This document shows positions 1 through 8,734 of a stretch of 37,143 nucleotides of DNA, one piece after another. Position numbers and translations under genes: made by a program. The notes under the pieces are model-generated. The model was given only the letters and a program-made list of their open reading frames with translations. It searched no databases and was not told the DNA's origin. The first letter of the stretch is position 1. Each line of letters begins with the position of its first letter. Origin of the DNA: Deltaproteobacteria bacterium (GTDB lineage: Bacteria; Desulfobacterota; DSM-4660; Desulfatiglandales; HGW-15); contig JAFDHO010000021.1 in the NCBI GenBank assembly GCA_019308745.1, forward strand, positions 1-37,143, in the 5' to 3' direction.

Positions 1-884
1 GAAGCCACTATGATGGTAAATGAGGCAATATAGCTCACCACGACACCAAAATCCAAAGACGACAACAACCCAACCCCAAATACACCCGTCAAAACACGCA
101 CTATACTAAATACACCCACCTTCACCACCGCAACCGCATGCAACAAGGCACTGACCGGCGTAGGCGCAACCATCGCAGCAGGCAGCCAGGAATGAAACGG
201 CATCACAGCTCCCTTGGCAAAACCAAAAAGCATCATCAACACCAACACACCAATCAAAACCCCGGAACCCTTCCCGGCCAAAAAACCCCCGGCCGTAAAC
301 TCAAGGGTCCCCGCCAACCCGTAACAGATCACCATCGCAGGCAAAACAAGACCAATAGATCCACCCACAATGTAAAACAAATACTTCCTCCCGGAACCGC
401 GCGCCTCCAGGTCCTGATGATGCGTCACCAAAGGATACGTCGCAAAGGAAAGCATCTCGTAAAACAGATAGAGAGTCAGCAGATTGGCCGAAAAGGCCAC
501 CCCTATGGTCGCAGAGAGGGCCAGGGCAAAATAACAAAAATATCTCGTCTGACTGTGCTCGTCCAACCCCCGCATATAACCAATAGAGTAAGCCGACGTC
601 ACAATCCACAAACATGACGACACCAGCGCAAACAATAACCCAAAAGCATCAACCCTGAATCCAAGGGATACGCCCGGTACGATTTCAATTAAGGTGTAGG
701 TTATCTCTCTGCCTTGAAGCAGCAAAGGAACCATGGATAAAACAACGGAGAATTTTACGAGAGCGGCCAGAAAAGTGGAGGATTCTCTTAGGTTTTCTTT
801 ATCATGGAAGAGAATAATCAATAGGGGGGCAAAAAGAGATGCTCCAATGGCTATCAAAGGCCTGACAGATACTATCGTTTCCAT
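1..884 (-). CDS. Proton-conducting antiporter/complex I-type membrane subunit (MrpD/NuoL/HyfB-like), partial
   Basis: The minus-strand frame opens at an ATG (882-884) and stays open to the left edge, so the C-terminal part is outside the window. The visible 294 codons encode a very hydrophobic protein with successive membrane segments. Two hallmarks of the proton-conducting transporter family (PF00361) are visible: a membrane-embedded acidic residue in LYLFYEMLSFATYPLV, and the segment WLPAAMVAPTPVSALLHAV followed by VVKVGVF, which holds the conserved channel lysine. Such subunits translocate H+ or Na+ in complex I, Mrp antiporters and membrane-bound hydrogenases. Which of these applies cannot be decided from one partial subunit. 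Its direction matches the Hdr-like genes upstream, but a 560-bp gap with its own promoter suggests a separate transcript. The family call is firm; the subunit identity is open. Confidence 0.85.
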   Translation of the reverse strand, partial: METIVSVRPLIAIGASLFAPLLIILFHDKENLRESSTFLAALVKFSVVLSMVPLLLQGREITYTLIEIVPGVSLGFRVDAFGLLFALVSSCLWIVTSAYSIGYMRGLDEHSQTRYFCYFALALSATIGVAFSANLLTLYLFYEMLSFATYPLVTHHQDLEARGSGRKYLFYIVGGSIGLVLPAMVICYGLAGTLEFTAGGFLAGKGSGVLIGVLVLMMLFGFAKGAVMPFHSWLPAAMVAPTPVSALLHAVAVVKVGVFSIVRVLTGVFGVGLLSSLDFGVVVSYIASFTIIVA

Positions 885-913
885 GCTGAACCTTCAATCC
901 AGAAGCTGCTTGC

Positions 914-1209
914 GCTGAGAAACCAAACAATCGAACCACAGGAAGTATCAAAGTCCCCGTTCCACCTGATTAAGACATTTGTCAGTAGGTCCCCAGGAGC
1001 AAGTCCCTGTTCCCCCGAAGCTCACCCGGCTCCTCCTGCGGCTTCGAGGCAGTTATCCGTCCGGCTTGTAGTCACATTATTCGAAAACATACGCGCTTCT
1101 TGTACCTTCAACCACTGACAATCCGTGGTTTTCAGCCAGGACGCACAGGAGGAATAAACCCTGCCCTTGGGTCGTCAATCTTTCCTGAGAAGTAGGTTCC
1201 TGTCTCAGC
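914..1209 (-). other. Possible structured leader or small RNA
   Basis: This stretch lies between the promoter at 1323-1351 and the antiporter start, and I see no credible gene in it. Read on the minus strand, its ends are complementary (GCTGAGA, complement of 1203-1209, with TCTCAGC, complement of 914-920). A second nested pair joins 1122-1130 with 934-943 through one bulge. An internal hairpin closes CGAAGC with GCTTCG near 1013-1043. On the plus strand a 13-base near-repeat (AAGTCCCCGTTCC at 951-963, AAGTCCCTGTTCC at 1001-1013) may instead indicate a degraded REP-type element. I do not recognise a known riboswitch or RNA class. Confidence 0.25.
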
Positions 1210-1322
1210 TCTCTTTATCGAAATAATTCAACCCTGATTGAGGGGCATTAACTATCTGATATCATTATGGATTAATGCGACATGCCACAAAAAGATACAT
1301 CAACTGCCGAACAAAACAGGTG

Positions 1323-1351
1323 AATATATACAAATAGTAATTGGCTGTCAA
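1323..1351 (-). promoter_or_regulatory. Sigma-70-type promoter for the antiporter-like gene
   Basis: On the minus strand, a perfect -35 box TTGACA (complement of 1346-1351) and a -10 box TATATT (complement of 1323-1328) are separated by exactly 17 bases. Transcription would start near 1316 and run left through a leader of about 430 bases to the start at 884. It lies downstream of the HdrC-like gene, so the antiporter gene need not depend on the Hdr transcript. Confidence 0.6.
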
Positions 1352-1446
1352 CAGAAAAACCCCCATAGTCAGGGCCGCGGATCTGATTTCCTGATCGAGG
1401 ATATCAATGGGAGGTCTTGGGCGGCATGGAAAGCGAAAAACTCGTC

Positions 1447-2007
1447 TCAGGACTGGCTGACCGGCTCGTTCCCCTTCGCGCCGCCCTCCTTGGGCCAGCG
1501 GGCCGAACGATGGACTACCTTTCTGTAATGCTCCCTTTTGCATCTGAGACACGTAGCAAGCAATCCGTCATCTAATTTGGAGTCAGGCCTCTTTCTCAGG
1601 TATTCAAATTCTTTTGCGGGCATCAGGTAGGAACCGCACACGTCGCAAAAGCGAGCATGCTTCCTATATCCACGCTCTACAAGGTCTTCCCTCAGGCCTA
1701 TGATGAAGTTTTGAAATGTAACTCCCGAGGGGCAATACCGGGTACACTCATGGCAGGCAAGACAATACCACAGTGCCTCGGTTTCGGTGCCTTCAGGATC
1801 GATAATCAGTTGCTCTACCACACCCCTTGGAGAGCGTTCATAGGAATATTCGCCATAGAACTCCAACATGGGGCACAGAGCCGAACACTTCCCGCATTCC
1901 AGGCAGTAATTCAGCCCGTTCGCCGCGAACAGCTCCTCAATGACCTTTCTCAATTCAGGCCTGGAGTTCCTTTCCTCGTCAAAACTGTCTCTGCTTGTCT
2001 CACCCAT
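1447..2007 (-). CDS. hdrC: HdrC-like double 4Fe-4S ferredoxin subunit
   Basis: A 186-residue soluble protein resembling HdrC, the iron-sulfur subunit that carries electrons between HdrA and HdrB or another partner. Two 4Fe-4S motifs are clear: Cys35, 38, 41, 45 (CLECGKCSALCP) and Cys82, 85, 88, 92 (CLACHECTRYCP). An extra pair of CxxC motifs (Cys121/124 and Cys153/156) forms a possible zinc or rubredoxin-like knuckle after the standard HdrC region. The start at 2007 has a GAGGGA ribosome site about eight bases upstream. It lies 147 bases behind HdrA in the same direction, consistent with one transcript. HdrB, with its CCG domains, is not next to it. It could equally pair with a QmoC-like or other membrane partner; the iron-sulfur assignment itself is secure. 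Confidence 0.85.
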   Translation of the reverse strand: MGETSRDSFDEERNSRPELRKVIEELFAANGLNYCLECGKCSALCPMLEFYGEYSYERSPRGVVEQLIIDPEGTETEALWYCLACHECTRYCPSGVTFQNFIIGLREDLVERGYRKHARFCDVCGSYLMPAKEFEYLRKRPDSKLDDGLLATCLRCKREHYRKVVHRSARWPKEGGAKGNEPVSQS

Positions 2008-2134
2008 TGACCATTCCCTCTAGGGATCCCTTAACGGGCATTGACAGCCACCCGTTTTCCCTTCCCTGCCCTGGGCCTTTTACGGCAGCCTTCCACGTTG
2101 GTCCCGAGCTTTCCCGGCCGATCGTCCTCCAGGC

Positions 2135-2151
2135 GGCCAAGGTGCTTGGCC
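2135..2151 (-). other. Intercistronic hairpin after hdrA
   Basis: Directly after the hdrA stop codon, on the transcribed minus strand, is a perfect 7-bp stem with a 3-base loop (GGCCAAG, CAC, CTTGGCC). No U tract follows, so it is not a canonical terminator. It may stabilise the 3' end of the hdrA message or modulate expression of the downstream HdrC-like gene. Confidence 0.4.
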
Positions 2152-2154
2152 CTC

Positions 2155-3849
2155 CTAGTTTTCTACCATCGTATTTACCATCGCCAGTATCTCTTCGTCG
2201 GTATATCCCTTCAAGAAAAGGGCACTGCTCAGGCAGGAGGCAACGCATAATCCGCATCCCTTGCATTCCGCCGGATTAACATGGGCAGCATTCCCGTGAC
2301 CACCTGCTGAATCAGGCTCGGTCCAGTCAATGGCATTGAAGGGGCAGATTTCCAGGCACCTTCCGCAGCCCGAACATTTCAGGTTGTCCACGACCGCCGT
2401 ATAAGCTTCTGCGACAACCTTTTCTTGTGCCATGGGAATGGCGGCCTTTGCCGCTGCCGCATACCCCTGAGCAAGACATTCCGAGCCACTCGCAGGGAAT
2501 CTCGCACAGCCGGCTATATATATACCGTCGGATGGAAACTCCACGGGTCTCAGCTTCTGGTGGGCCTCCAGAAAAAATCCGTCGTTACCGATTGGGATTC
2601 GCATGACCTTTGAGAGTTTCTCGTTGTCTGCCTGTGGGATCATGGGCGTACTCAATACGACGAGATCCACGTCCAAGGATAGCTCCTTGCCGGTAAGTTC
2701 GTGGTACACCTCCACCTTTTCTGCCACGCGACCGATACCCAAGACCCGCGGCGGTCTGGCGGTATTGTAACGGATGAACCTGATTCCTGATCTGAGGGCT
2801 TGTCGATAATAGTCTTCATGTATGATCCCCGGTGCCATGATGTCCCTCTGGAGGATGCTCACTTCGGCACCGGGGTTTGACTCTTTGATCAGCAAGGCGT
2901 TCTTAAGCCCGGTCGTGCAACAGAAACGGCCACAATAGGTCCTTTCTTCCACCCTCGCTCCAACGCAATTTATCATGACCACCTTGTTCAGCCCCTGATA
3001 ATTGGCCGCGTACTTCTCCTCGAAGTCCAATTGCGTCAATACATTATCGAACTGCCCGTATCCAAAATTCCCCGCGGGTTTCAGTTCAGCCGCGCCCGTG
3101 GCAACGATAATGGTTCCGGCTTTGAGTTCCTCGATATGGGAGTTCGTCTTCACAACGGCCCTGAAATTCCCTATGAATCCCTTAACATCCAGCAATTCGG
3201 CACCAAGATGGATCCTGATCCTGTCGTGATCCGAGACTTCATGGATGAGAGGGTCCATAATCTTCGAGGAAGGCTCATTCTTGGGAAAGATCCGGCCCAC
3301 ATTCCTCAAGATTCCACCGAGCGTGCCCCTTTTCTCTACCAGCTCCACATTGTATCCCTGCTTGGCGAGCGTAATGGAAGCCGAAAGCCCTGAGATGCCA
3401 CCCCCAACAACCATGGCTGTGCGAAGTACACGAGATGTAAGATCCTCTTCAGGAGACAGAAGAGACGCCTTGGCAACCCCCATTCGGACGAGGTCTTTGG
3501 CTTTCTCAGTTGCTTCTTCAGGCATGTTCATGTGGACCCAGGAGCAATGTTCCCTGAGGTTGACGAACTCGAAGAGGTATTTGTTCAGACCTGCCAGCTC
3601 GCAGTTCTTTCGAAACAGCGGCTCATGGGTACGAGGTGTGCATGATGCAACAATGACACGATTGAGTCCTTCCTCCTGGATCTTAGTCCGGATTGATGCC
3701 AGACCATCCTCGGAACAGGTATAAAGGTTCCCTTCCGCGCATACCACGTTCGGCAAAGTGCGCGCGTATTCCACAACTTCGGGAACGGACACTATTCCGC
3801 CTATGTTGGTGCCGCAATGGCAGACGAAAACACCTATTCTCAATGACAT
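2155..3849 (-). CDS. hdrA: HdrA-type FAD and iron-sulfur protein
   Basis: A 564-residue protein of the HdrA family, the flavin subunit that in heterodisulfide reductase complexes splits electron pairs between low- and high-potential acceptors. The N-terminal part (1-135) begins RIGVFVCHCGTNIGG and holds VIVASCTPRTHE, as in HdrA. The FAD fold begins at VVGGGISGLSAS (147-158). The HdrA cysteine cluster is at Cys295 (NCVGAR) and Cys306, 310, 311 (TYCGRFCC). Some HdrA proteins carry selenocysteine here; this one has cysteine throughout. The C-terminus has two 4Fe-4S motifs, Cys492/495/498/502 and Cys529/532/535/539. The start at 3849 follows an AAGGG box. Only 14 bases separate it from the larger HdrA-like gene upstream, so the two are probably cotranscribed. 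Confidence 0.92.
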   Translation of the reverse strand: MSLRIGVFVCHCGTNIGGIVSVPEVVEYARTLPNVVCAEGNLYTCSEDGLASIRTKIQEEGLNRVIVASCTPRTHEPLFRKNCELAGLNKYLFEFVNLREHCSWVHMNMPEEATEKAKDLVRMGVAKASLLSPEEDLTSRVLRTAMVVGGGISGLSASITLAKQGYNVELVEKRGTLGGILRNVGRIFPKNEPSSKIMDPLIHEVSDHDRIRIHLGAELLDVKGFIGNFRAVVKTNSHIEELKAGTIIVATGAAELKPAGNFGYGQFDNVLTQLDFEEKYAANYQGLNKVVMINCVGARVEERTYCGRFCCTTGLKNALLIKESNPGAEVSILQRDIMAPGIIHEDYYRQALRSGIRFIRYNTARPPRVLGIGRVAEKVEVYHELTGKELSLDVDLVVLSTPMIPQADNEKLSKVMRIPIGNDGFFLEAHQKLRPVEFPSDGIYIAGCARFPASGSECLAQGYAAAAKAAIPMAQEKVVAEAYTAVVDNLKCSGCGRCLEICPFNAIDWTEPDSAGGHGNAAHVNPAECKGCGLCVASCLSSALFLKGYTDEEILAMVNTMVEN

Positions 3850-3863
3850 TTATCTATGTCCCT

Positions 3864-6575
3864 TCATGGAAGGCTGGCCAGTTTTTCGGCGACCTTGGCC
3901 GCCGCTGCTGAGGCCCTCAACACCGCATCAGGCACATCCATGGGCGACTGACAAAACCCGCATCCAAAAATCCCCTCTCTGGTCGTAACGAATGGGTCAG
4001 CCGGCTCTCCCGGCGCAACTACGAAGCCGAACTCATCTAACTCAACACCCAATGCGCTGGCAACTGCCATGTTATTGTGGGAAGGGACAAGGGCTTGAGC
4101 CAGCACGATCATATCGTACTCCGCGACCCTGTATTCCCTTTTCACCGTATCCTCGAAGTGGATCAGCAAGTTCTTGTTCGTCTCCTCCTCGGTGATCCTC
4201 CCGGGTCGGGATCTGATGTACTCCACCTCGTACTGATCCTTCGCCCTTCGGACATACTCCTGAAAACCCTTTCCGCTCGCTCTCATGTCCATATAGAATA
4301 TGGTCGACCTGATCCCCGGGACATGCTCTCGGGCCAGGATGGCCTGCTTGGTGGAGTGCATGCAGCAAACGGCCGAGCAGTACCTCTTGTGTCTCACATC
4401 CCTGGATCCTACGCATTGGATGAAAGCCAATCTCTTGGGTTCCATGTGGTCGGAGGGTCTGACCAAATGGCCTTCGGTCGGGCCGGAAGCTGACAACATC
4501 CTCTCGAACTGCATGGAGGTCAGGACGTTCTTCATTTTTCCCCAGCCGTATTCCATCAAAGGAGAGACGTCATAGAGATCGAACCCTGTTGCAAGAATGA
4601 CCGCACCCGCCTCTACCGAGATCACCTCGTCCCTTTGATGGAAATTCACGGCCTTCGCTTTGCATACCTCCACGCATTGATAGCACTCCGAGCACAGACC
4701 GCAATTCAGACATCTTTGGACCTCCGAAAAGGCGTCCCCTTCCCTGAGGCCGGCGCTGACTTCCTCAAAAGAGACCGTCCTCTCCCTGGCGGGTCCTTTG
4801 GGCATTGGCGCTCGACCCTTGCGCTCGATATCCTCCTCGATTTCCCTCCAGTCTCGACCCGTGTGTCTCTTACTTGAAAGTTCCTTTGCATAGACCTCCG
4901 GGTCCTCGCCGTTCAGGTACCGGTGTATCGATTCCCCAGCCCTTCGCCCGGAGGCCACGGCGTCGATCACCGTGGCCGGGCCGGTGACCAGGTCTCCGGC
5001 GGCAAAAACATCCGGCAGAGACGTCTGCATGGTGTCCGGGTTGACGACCAGATTGCCCTGCCGGCTTCTTTCGAGGCCCGAAAGGTCCCCGGCCCACCCA
5101 AGATCCGGTTTTTGGCCGATTGCAGGGATGATCGTATCGCAAGGGATGACATACTCTGAGCCTTCGATGGGTACCGGTCGTCTTCGGCCACTGGAATCGG
5201 GCTCTCCCAGTTGGTTCACTATGCACTCGCACCCTGTTACCTTTCCCTTGTTCCCGAGAAAGCGCACCGGTGATGTCAGGTAACGAATCTGTATCCCTTC
5301 CTCCAGGGCATCTTCGATCTCTTCCGGATAGGCAGGCATCTCTTCTCGGCTCCTACGATACACGATACTCACCTCTTCTGAGCCAAGTCGGAGGGCCGTT
5401 CTCGCGACGTCTATGGCGACGTTGCCTCCGCCAATGACAACGACCCGTTTACCCGGTATTCGCCTCTCCCCGAGATTCACCGCCCTCAAGAATTCAATGG
5501 CGTCCCGTATACCTTGCAATTCGTTCTCACCGGGCACCCTCAGCTTCAAACCCACATGGGCGCCAGTGCCCAGAAAGATCGCCCCGTATCCATCCCCTTT
5601 CAGATCATCCAGGCCAAAGTCCGGACCCAATCTCTTAGAGGTCTGCACCTCTATGCCAAGACTCAGGATATGATCGATCTCCTTGTCCAAGACTTCGGGA
5701 GGCAGGCGATAATCCGGGATGCCTACTCGAAGCATGCCCCCAAGGACCGCCAAGGCCTCAAACACGGTCACCTGGTACCCCTTGAGGCGCAGGTAATAGG
5801 CCGCTGTAAGCCCTGCCGGACCTGATCCTACGACCGCCACCCTTTCTTTCCGCTCTTTGATTTCGGGTCGGGGGAGTTTGTTCAAGTCCACTCTGTCGGC
5901 GGCAAACCGTTTCAAATCCCTTATCATCACGGGCTCGTCCACATCTTTCCTCCTGCACTTGGCTTCACAGGGATGTGGACACACCCGCCCGAGGACTCCC
6001 GGCAAGGGCAGGTGCTTCATGATGAGTTGAATCGCCTCTGTATACTTCTCCTGCCCGATGAGCTGAATGTAACCCTGGACATGTATGGCCGCCGGGCAGG
6101 TAAGGGTACAAGGAGCCCTGTCTTTTCTTGTCAGGACATACGTGGAAGGAACAGCTTGAGGGAAATACTTGTAGATGGCCCCCCTCTTACCCAGCCCTCC
6201 GTTGAAATCATCCGGGACTTTCACCGGGCAAACCTGGGCACAATCTCCACACCCAACGCATTTGTCTTCATCTACGTAGCGGGCCTTTTTGAGTATCCTG
6301 GCCCTGTAGTTCCCTGGTTTTCCCTTCACTTCGAGCAATTCGGAGTATGTCAAGAGGGTGATGTTTTCATGGTTTGCACACTCGATCATCTTCGGGGCAA
6401 GGATGCACATGGCACAATCATTTGTTGGAAATGTCTTGTCCAGTTGTGCCATGCGACCACCTATGCTGGGTTTCCTTTCAATGAGATAGACCTTGATTCC
6501 CATGTTTGCCAAGTCAATGGCGGCCTGGATTCCGGCTATACCTCCTCCTACAACAATCGCTGTCTTTTGTGACAT
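3864..6575 (-). CDS. HdrA-like protein with inserted NfnB/GltD-type NAD(P)H oxidoreductase module
   Basis: A 903-residue fusion. Residues 1-125 match the start of an HdrA flavin fold (VVGGGIAGIQAA at 7-18) with a 4Fe-4S motif at Cys106/109/112/116. Residues about 150-560 form a glutamate-synthase-small-subunit/NfnB-like module: cysteines 156, 160, 199, 203, 207, FAD site GSGPAG (250-255), nucleotide site IGGGNVA (381-387) and an FAAGD flavin motif (524-528). The HdrA fold then resumes, with cysteines 622-638 (RCLNCGLCSECYQC and onward), QCVGSRD (720-726) and YCSAVCC (732-738). The likely role is to feed electrons from NAD(P)H into the adjacent HdrA/HdrC pair; this is inferred. An upstream in-frame ATG at 6581 is directly abutted to the AAGGGG box. 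The ATG at 6575 has six bases of spacing, so I prefer it. Confidence 0.88.
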   Translation of the reverse strand: MSQKTAIVVGGGIAGIQAAIDLANMGIKVYLIERKPSIGGRMAQLDKTFPTNDCAMCILAPKMIECANHENITLLTYSELLEVKGKPGNYRARILKKARYVDEDKCVGCGDCAQVCPVKVPDDFNGGLGKRGAIYKYFPQAVPSTYVLTRKDRAPCTLTCPAAIHVQGYIQLIGQEKYTEAIQLIMKHLPLPGVLGRVCPHPCEAKCRRKDVDEPVMIRDLKRFAADRVDLNKLPRPEIKERKERVAVVGSGPAGLTAAYYLRLKGYQVTVFEALAVLGGMLRVGIPDYRLPPEVLDKEIDHILSLGIEVQTSKRLGPDFGLDDLKGDGYGAIFLGTGAHVGLKLRVPGENELQGIRDAIEFLRAVNLGERRIPGKRVVVIGGGNVAIDVARTALRLGSEEVSIVYRRSREEMPAYPEEIEDALEEGIQIRYLTSPVRFLGNKGKVTGCECIVNQLGEPDSSGRRRPVPIEGSEYVIPCDTIIPAIGQKPDLGWAGDLSGLERSRQGNLVVNPDTMQTSLPDVFAAGDLVTGPATVIDAVASGRRAGESIHRYLNGEDPEVYAKELSSKRHTGRDWREIEEDIERKGRAPMPKGPARERTVSFEEVSAGLREGDAFSEVQRCLNCGLCSECYQCVEVCKAKAVNFHQRDEVISVEAGAVILATGFDLYDVSPLMEYGWGKMKNVLTSMQFERMLSASGPTEGHLVRPSDHMEPKRLAFIQCVGSRDVRHKRYCSAVCCMHSTKQAILAREHVPGIRSTIFYMDMRASGKGFQEYVRRAKDQYEVEYIRSRPGRITEEETNKNLLIHFEDTVKREYRVAEYDMIVLAQALVPSHNNMAVASALGVELDEFGFVVAPGEPADPFVTTREGIFGCGFCQSPMDVPDAVLRASAAAAKVAEKLASLP

Positions 6576-6581
6576 GCTCAT

Positions 6582-7118
6582 CCCCTTCGCAACTCCGCGT
6601 TGTTAGGTCCGGAAAGGTCTCCCTCGGGGGCCCGGACCATGCGGACCATCAATTCTATCTCTGGGTACATGCGTTTATCTTAAATATCAAAACTGCGCAT
6701 ATTTCAACGAAAAAATTCACCCGTCCACAGCGTTAAGTTACACTCCAAGGGAAAAGAATTGGGAATCAGCCAAGAAGGGAGCCGTGTGCCGGACACGCAG
6801 GCGATGACTGCAGGAGCTGCGGGGAAAAGTGCGGCCCGAACCCGGAGGAATACCCGATGATGCGCCAGGTGCGCCAGGGCCCCGTGATAACCCCGATTCC
6901 GCGGATCCGCGAGCCGCCTGAGATGAAAGGAAAAAGCTCGAAAAGACATCTATTCATAGCAAATATCCAATATAGTCAATATGTTGAAGCCATTTTCGAA
7001 ATTCCCTTCCCCTCCCGCTTTTCCTTGCATCAAGCCATGACCTATGATAAACAACAACAGAAAACAAAAATGGCTCCTGTGGAGGAATTGCTCTTCTGGT
7101 AAGAAACAGTGATCAGGG
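6582..7118. other. Divergent intergenic region
   Basis: About 540 bases separate the leftward Hdr-like genes from the rightward yjbQ operon, and I see no convincing gene here. A weak leftward promoter is possible on the minus strand, with TTGAAA (complement of 6702-6707) and an A/T-rich -10 near 6679-6686, but the spacing is not good. Bases 6780-6910 are G/C-rich and hold a short cysteine-rich frame without a usual start codon. Confidence 0.4.
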
Positions 7119-7146
7119 TTGACTTTTACATTTTAGGGTTTATACT
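7119..7146 (+). promoter_or_regulatory. Sigma-70-type promoter of the yjbQ-phoH operon
   Basis: TTGACT (7119-7124) and TATACT (7141-7146) are spaced by 16 bases. Transcription would begin near 7153, about 140 bases upstream of the yjbQ-family start. The genes that follow up to 14813 are all rightward, with small gaps or overlaps, so this is the best candidate for the promoter of the whole housekeeping operon. Confidence 0.6.
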
Positions 7147-7292
7147 CTTGAACTGTTTAAGCCATTTCGACGTCATATAAAAGGGCGTAAGGCATGGATG
7201 ATCAATTTGAATGCCTTGCGCCTTTGTCCTTGAGGGAAACCGGTGCATATTTGCCACGCATCCTGATCTTTTTGGGGAGAGGCGATCCTGTT

Positions 7293-7712
7293 ATGGACAT
7301 AGAAACACGGGAATTTCATGTAAACACCACGGCCGGGACCGATATTATCGATTTGACCCCCACGGTCACGGAGGTCATTTCCGGGATAGGGATCTCCATG
7401 GGATCGGTTACCCTCTTCATACCGGGTTCAACCGCCGCCCTCACCACCATCGAATATGAAAAGGGCGTGGTCAATGACTTGAAGAGGGCCATAGAGAGGA
7501 TCGCCCCCGAGGACATCTATTATGAGCACGACAAGGCGTGGGGAGATGGCAATGGGTACTCTCATGTGAGGGCCGCGATACTCGGGCCGTCCCTGCATAT
7601 CCCCATCGTCAATGGTCTCTTGACCCTGGGCACGTGGCAGCAAGTGGTCCTACTGGACTTCGACAACAGGGCGAGGAAGAGGCGCGTCATTGTCCAGGCC
7701 ATGGGGGAGTGA
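7293..7712 (+). CDS. YjbQ/UPF0047 family protein
   Basis: A 139-residue cytosolic protein of the YjbQ (UPF0047) family, some members of which show weak thiamine-phosphate synthase activity; the physiological role is unsettled. The family signature is clear in the second half: a conserved histidine in YYEHDKAWGDGNGYSHV and then GTWQQVVLLDFDNRARKR near the C-terminus. The frame opens at 7194, but the ATG at 7293 gives exactly the usual family length and is preceded by a GGGGAGAGG box, so I chose it. It is first in the operon, and phoH starts three bases after its stop codon. Confidence 0.88.
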   Translation: MDIETREFHVNTTAGTDIIDLTPTVTEVISGIGISMGSVTLFIPGSTAALTTIEYEKGVVNDLKRAIERIAPEDIYYEHDKAWGDGNGYSHVRAAILGPSLHIPIVNGLLTLGTWQQVVLLDFDNRARKRRVIVQAMGE

Positions 7713-7715
7713 GGA

Positions 7716-8717
7716 TTGGAGGACAAACCTGCCAAGAAGATCCCGCTGGTTCGTAAGCAGATATCCTTCGAGGATCACGATCTGATAAGGATGCTTTGTG
7801 GCGAGCGCAATTCGCACCTGAGATTGCTGGAAGACAAAATAGGGGTTTCCGTTGATGTCAGAGGAAACAATCTAACCCTCCGGGGAGGAGACTGGGAGGT
7901 TGACCTCGCAGAAAGGGTCCTGTGCCAGCTCTACGAGATACTCAGCAATGAATACCCCGTATATGCCAATGACGTATCCTATGCCGTTCGCATACTGAGC
8001 GCCAATCCCTCGGCGGAACTCAAGAAGATATTCTTGGACAAGGTATACATCCCTTCAAACAAAAAGACTATCACTCCCAAGAGCATAAACCAGAAGGAAT
8101 ACATCGACAGCATCAGAAGATATGACATCGTCATCGGGATCGGCCCTGCCGGTACTGGAAAAACTTATTTGGCTATGGCCATGGCGATCTCTTCCCTGGT
8201 CAAGAAGGAGGTCAACAGGGTTGTGCTAACCAGGCCCGCGGTGGAGGCCGGAGAACATCTCGGTTTTCTGCCGGGAGACCTTTATGAAAAGGTCAACCCT
8301 TACCTGAGACCTCTTTATGACGCCCTGCGCGACATGATGGACTTCGAAGACGGCTCACGCCTCATTCAAAGGGGTGTCATTGAAGTGGCCCCCCTTGCCT
8401 TCATGAGAGGGAGGACCTTGAACGACTCATTCGTCATCCTGGATGAGGCCCAGAACGCAACAACGGAACAGATGAAGATGTTCTTGACGAGGCTCGGGTT
8501 CAGTTCTAAGGCGGTCATTACGGGTGACATAACTCAAACCGACCTGCCCGAGGGAAAGACATCCGGCTTGATCGAAGCCAGGGACGTACTCAAGGATATC
8601 AAGGGCATCAAGTTTGTATATTTTTCCAGGGATGACGTCATAAGACACCCCCTGGTCCAGGAAATCATCGATGCCTATGAAAGGATGGAGAAGGAAAAGA
8701 CCCCAAACTCCCATTGA
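7716..8717 (+). CDS. phoH: PhoH-family ATPase
   Basis: A 333-residue PhoH-like (YbeZ-type) P-loop ATPase/RNA helicase-related protein. Visible elements are an N-terminal KH-like nucleic-acid-binding region (about 15-100), Walker A in GPAGTGKTYLA, Walker B in SFVILDEAQNATTEQM and the downstream segment VITGDITQTDLP. PhoH proteins are linked to RNA metabolism and commonly sit beside ybeY, as here. The start codon is TTG, immediately after the GAGGA that overlaps the yjbQ stop region; no better in-frame ATG lies near it. It is followed by the 7TM-HD protein, a very common arrangement in bacteria, which supports the assignment. Confidence 0.95.
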   Translation: MEDKPAKKIPLVRKQISFEDHDLIRMLCGERNSHLRLLEDKIGVSVDVRGNNLTLRGGDWEVDLAERVLCQLYEILSNEYPVYANDVSYAVRILSANPSAELKKIFLDKVYIPSNKKTITPKSINQKEYIDSIRRYDIVIGIGPAGTGKTYLAMAMAISSLVKKEVNRVVLTRPAVEAGEHLGFLPGDLYEKVNPYLRPLYDALRDMMDFEDGSRLIQRGVIEVAPLAFMRGRTLNDSFVILDEAQNATTEQMKMFLTRLGFSSKAVITGDITQTDLPEGKTSGLIEARDVLKDIKGIKFVYFSRDDVIRHPLVQEIIDAYERMEKEKTPNSH

Positions 8718-8734
8718 TCTTACGAAGGTCTCAT

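Noticed and set aside
138-617. Open frame of 159 codons, plus strand
   Set aside because: Shadow of the antiporter-like gene; the product is Arg/His/Gln-rich and without a fold, whereas the minus strand gives a clean membrane protein.
2295-2400. Possible selenocysteine codons in the HdrA-type proteins
   Set aside because: Some HdrA proteins carry Sec at a conserved position, but here both HdrA frames are continuous with cysteine in the motifs, and no in-frame TGA is present.
6737-7102. Cysteine-rich plus-strand frame (PCAGHAGDDCRSCGEKCG)
   Set aside because: The cysteine spacing is eye-catching, but there is no ATG, GTG or TTG before the cysteines, no ribosome site and no continuation as a known domain. 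It may be a remnant.
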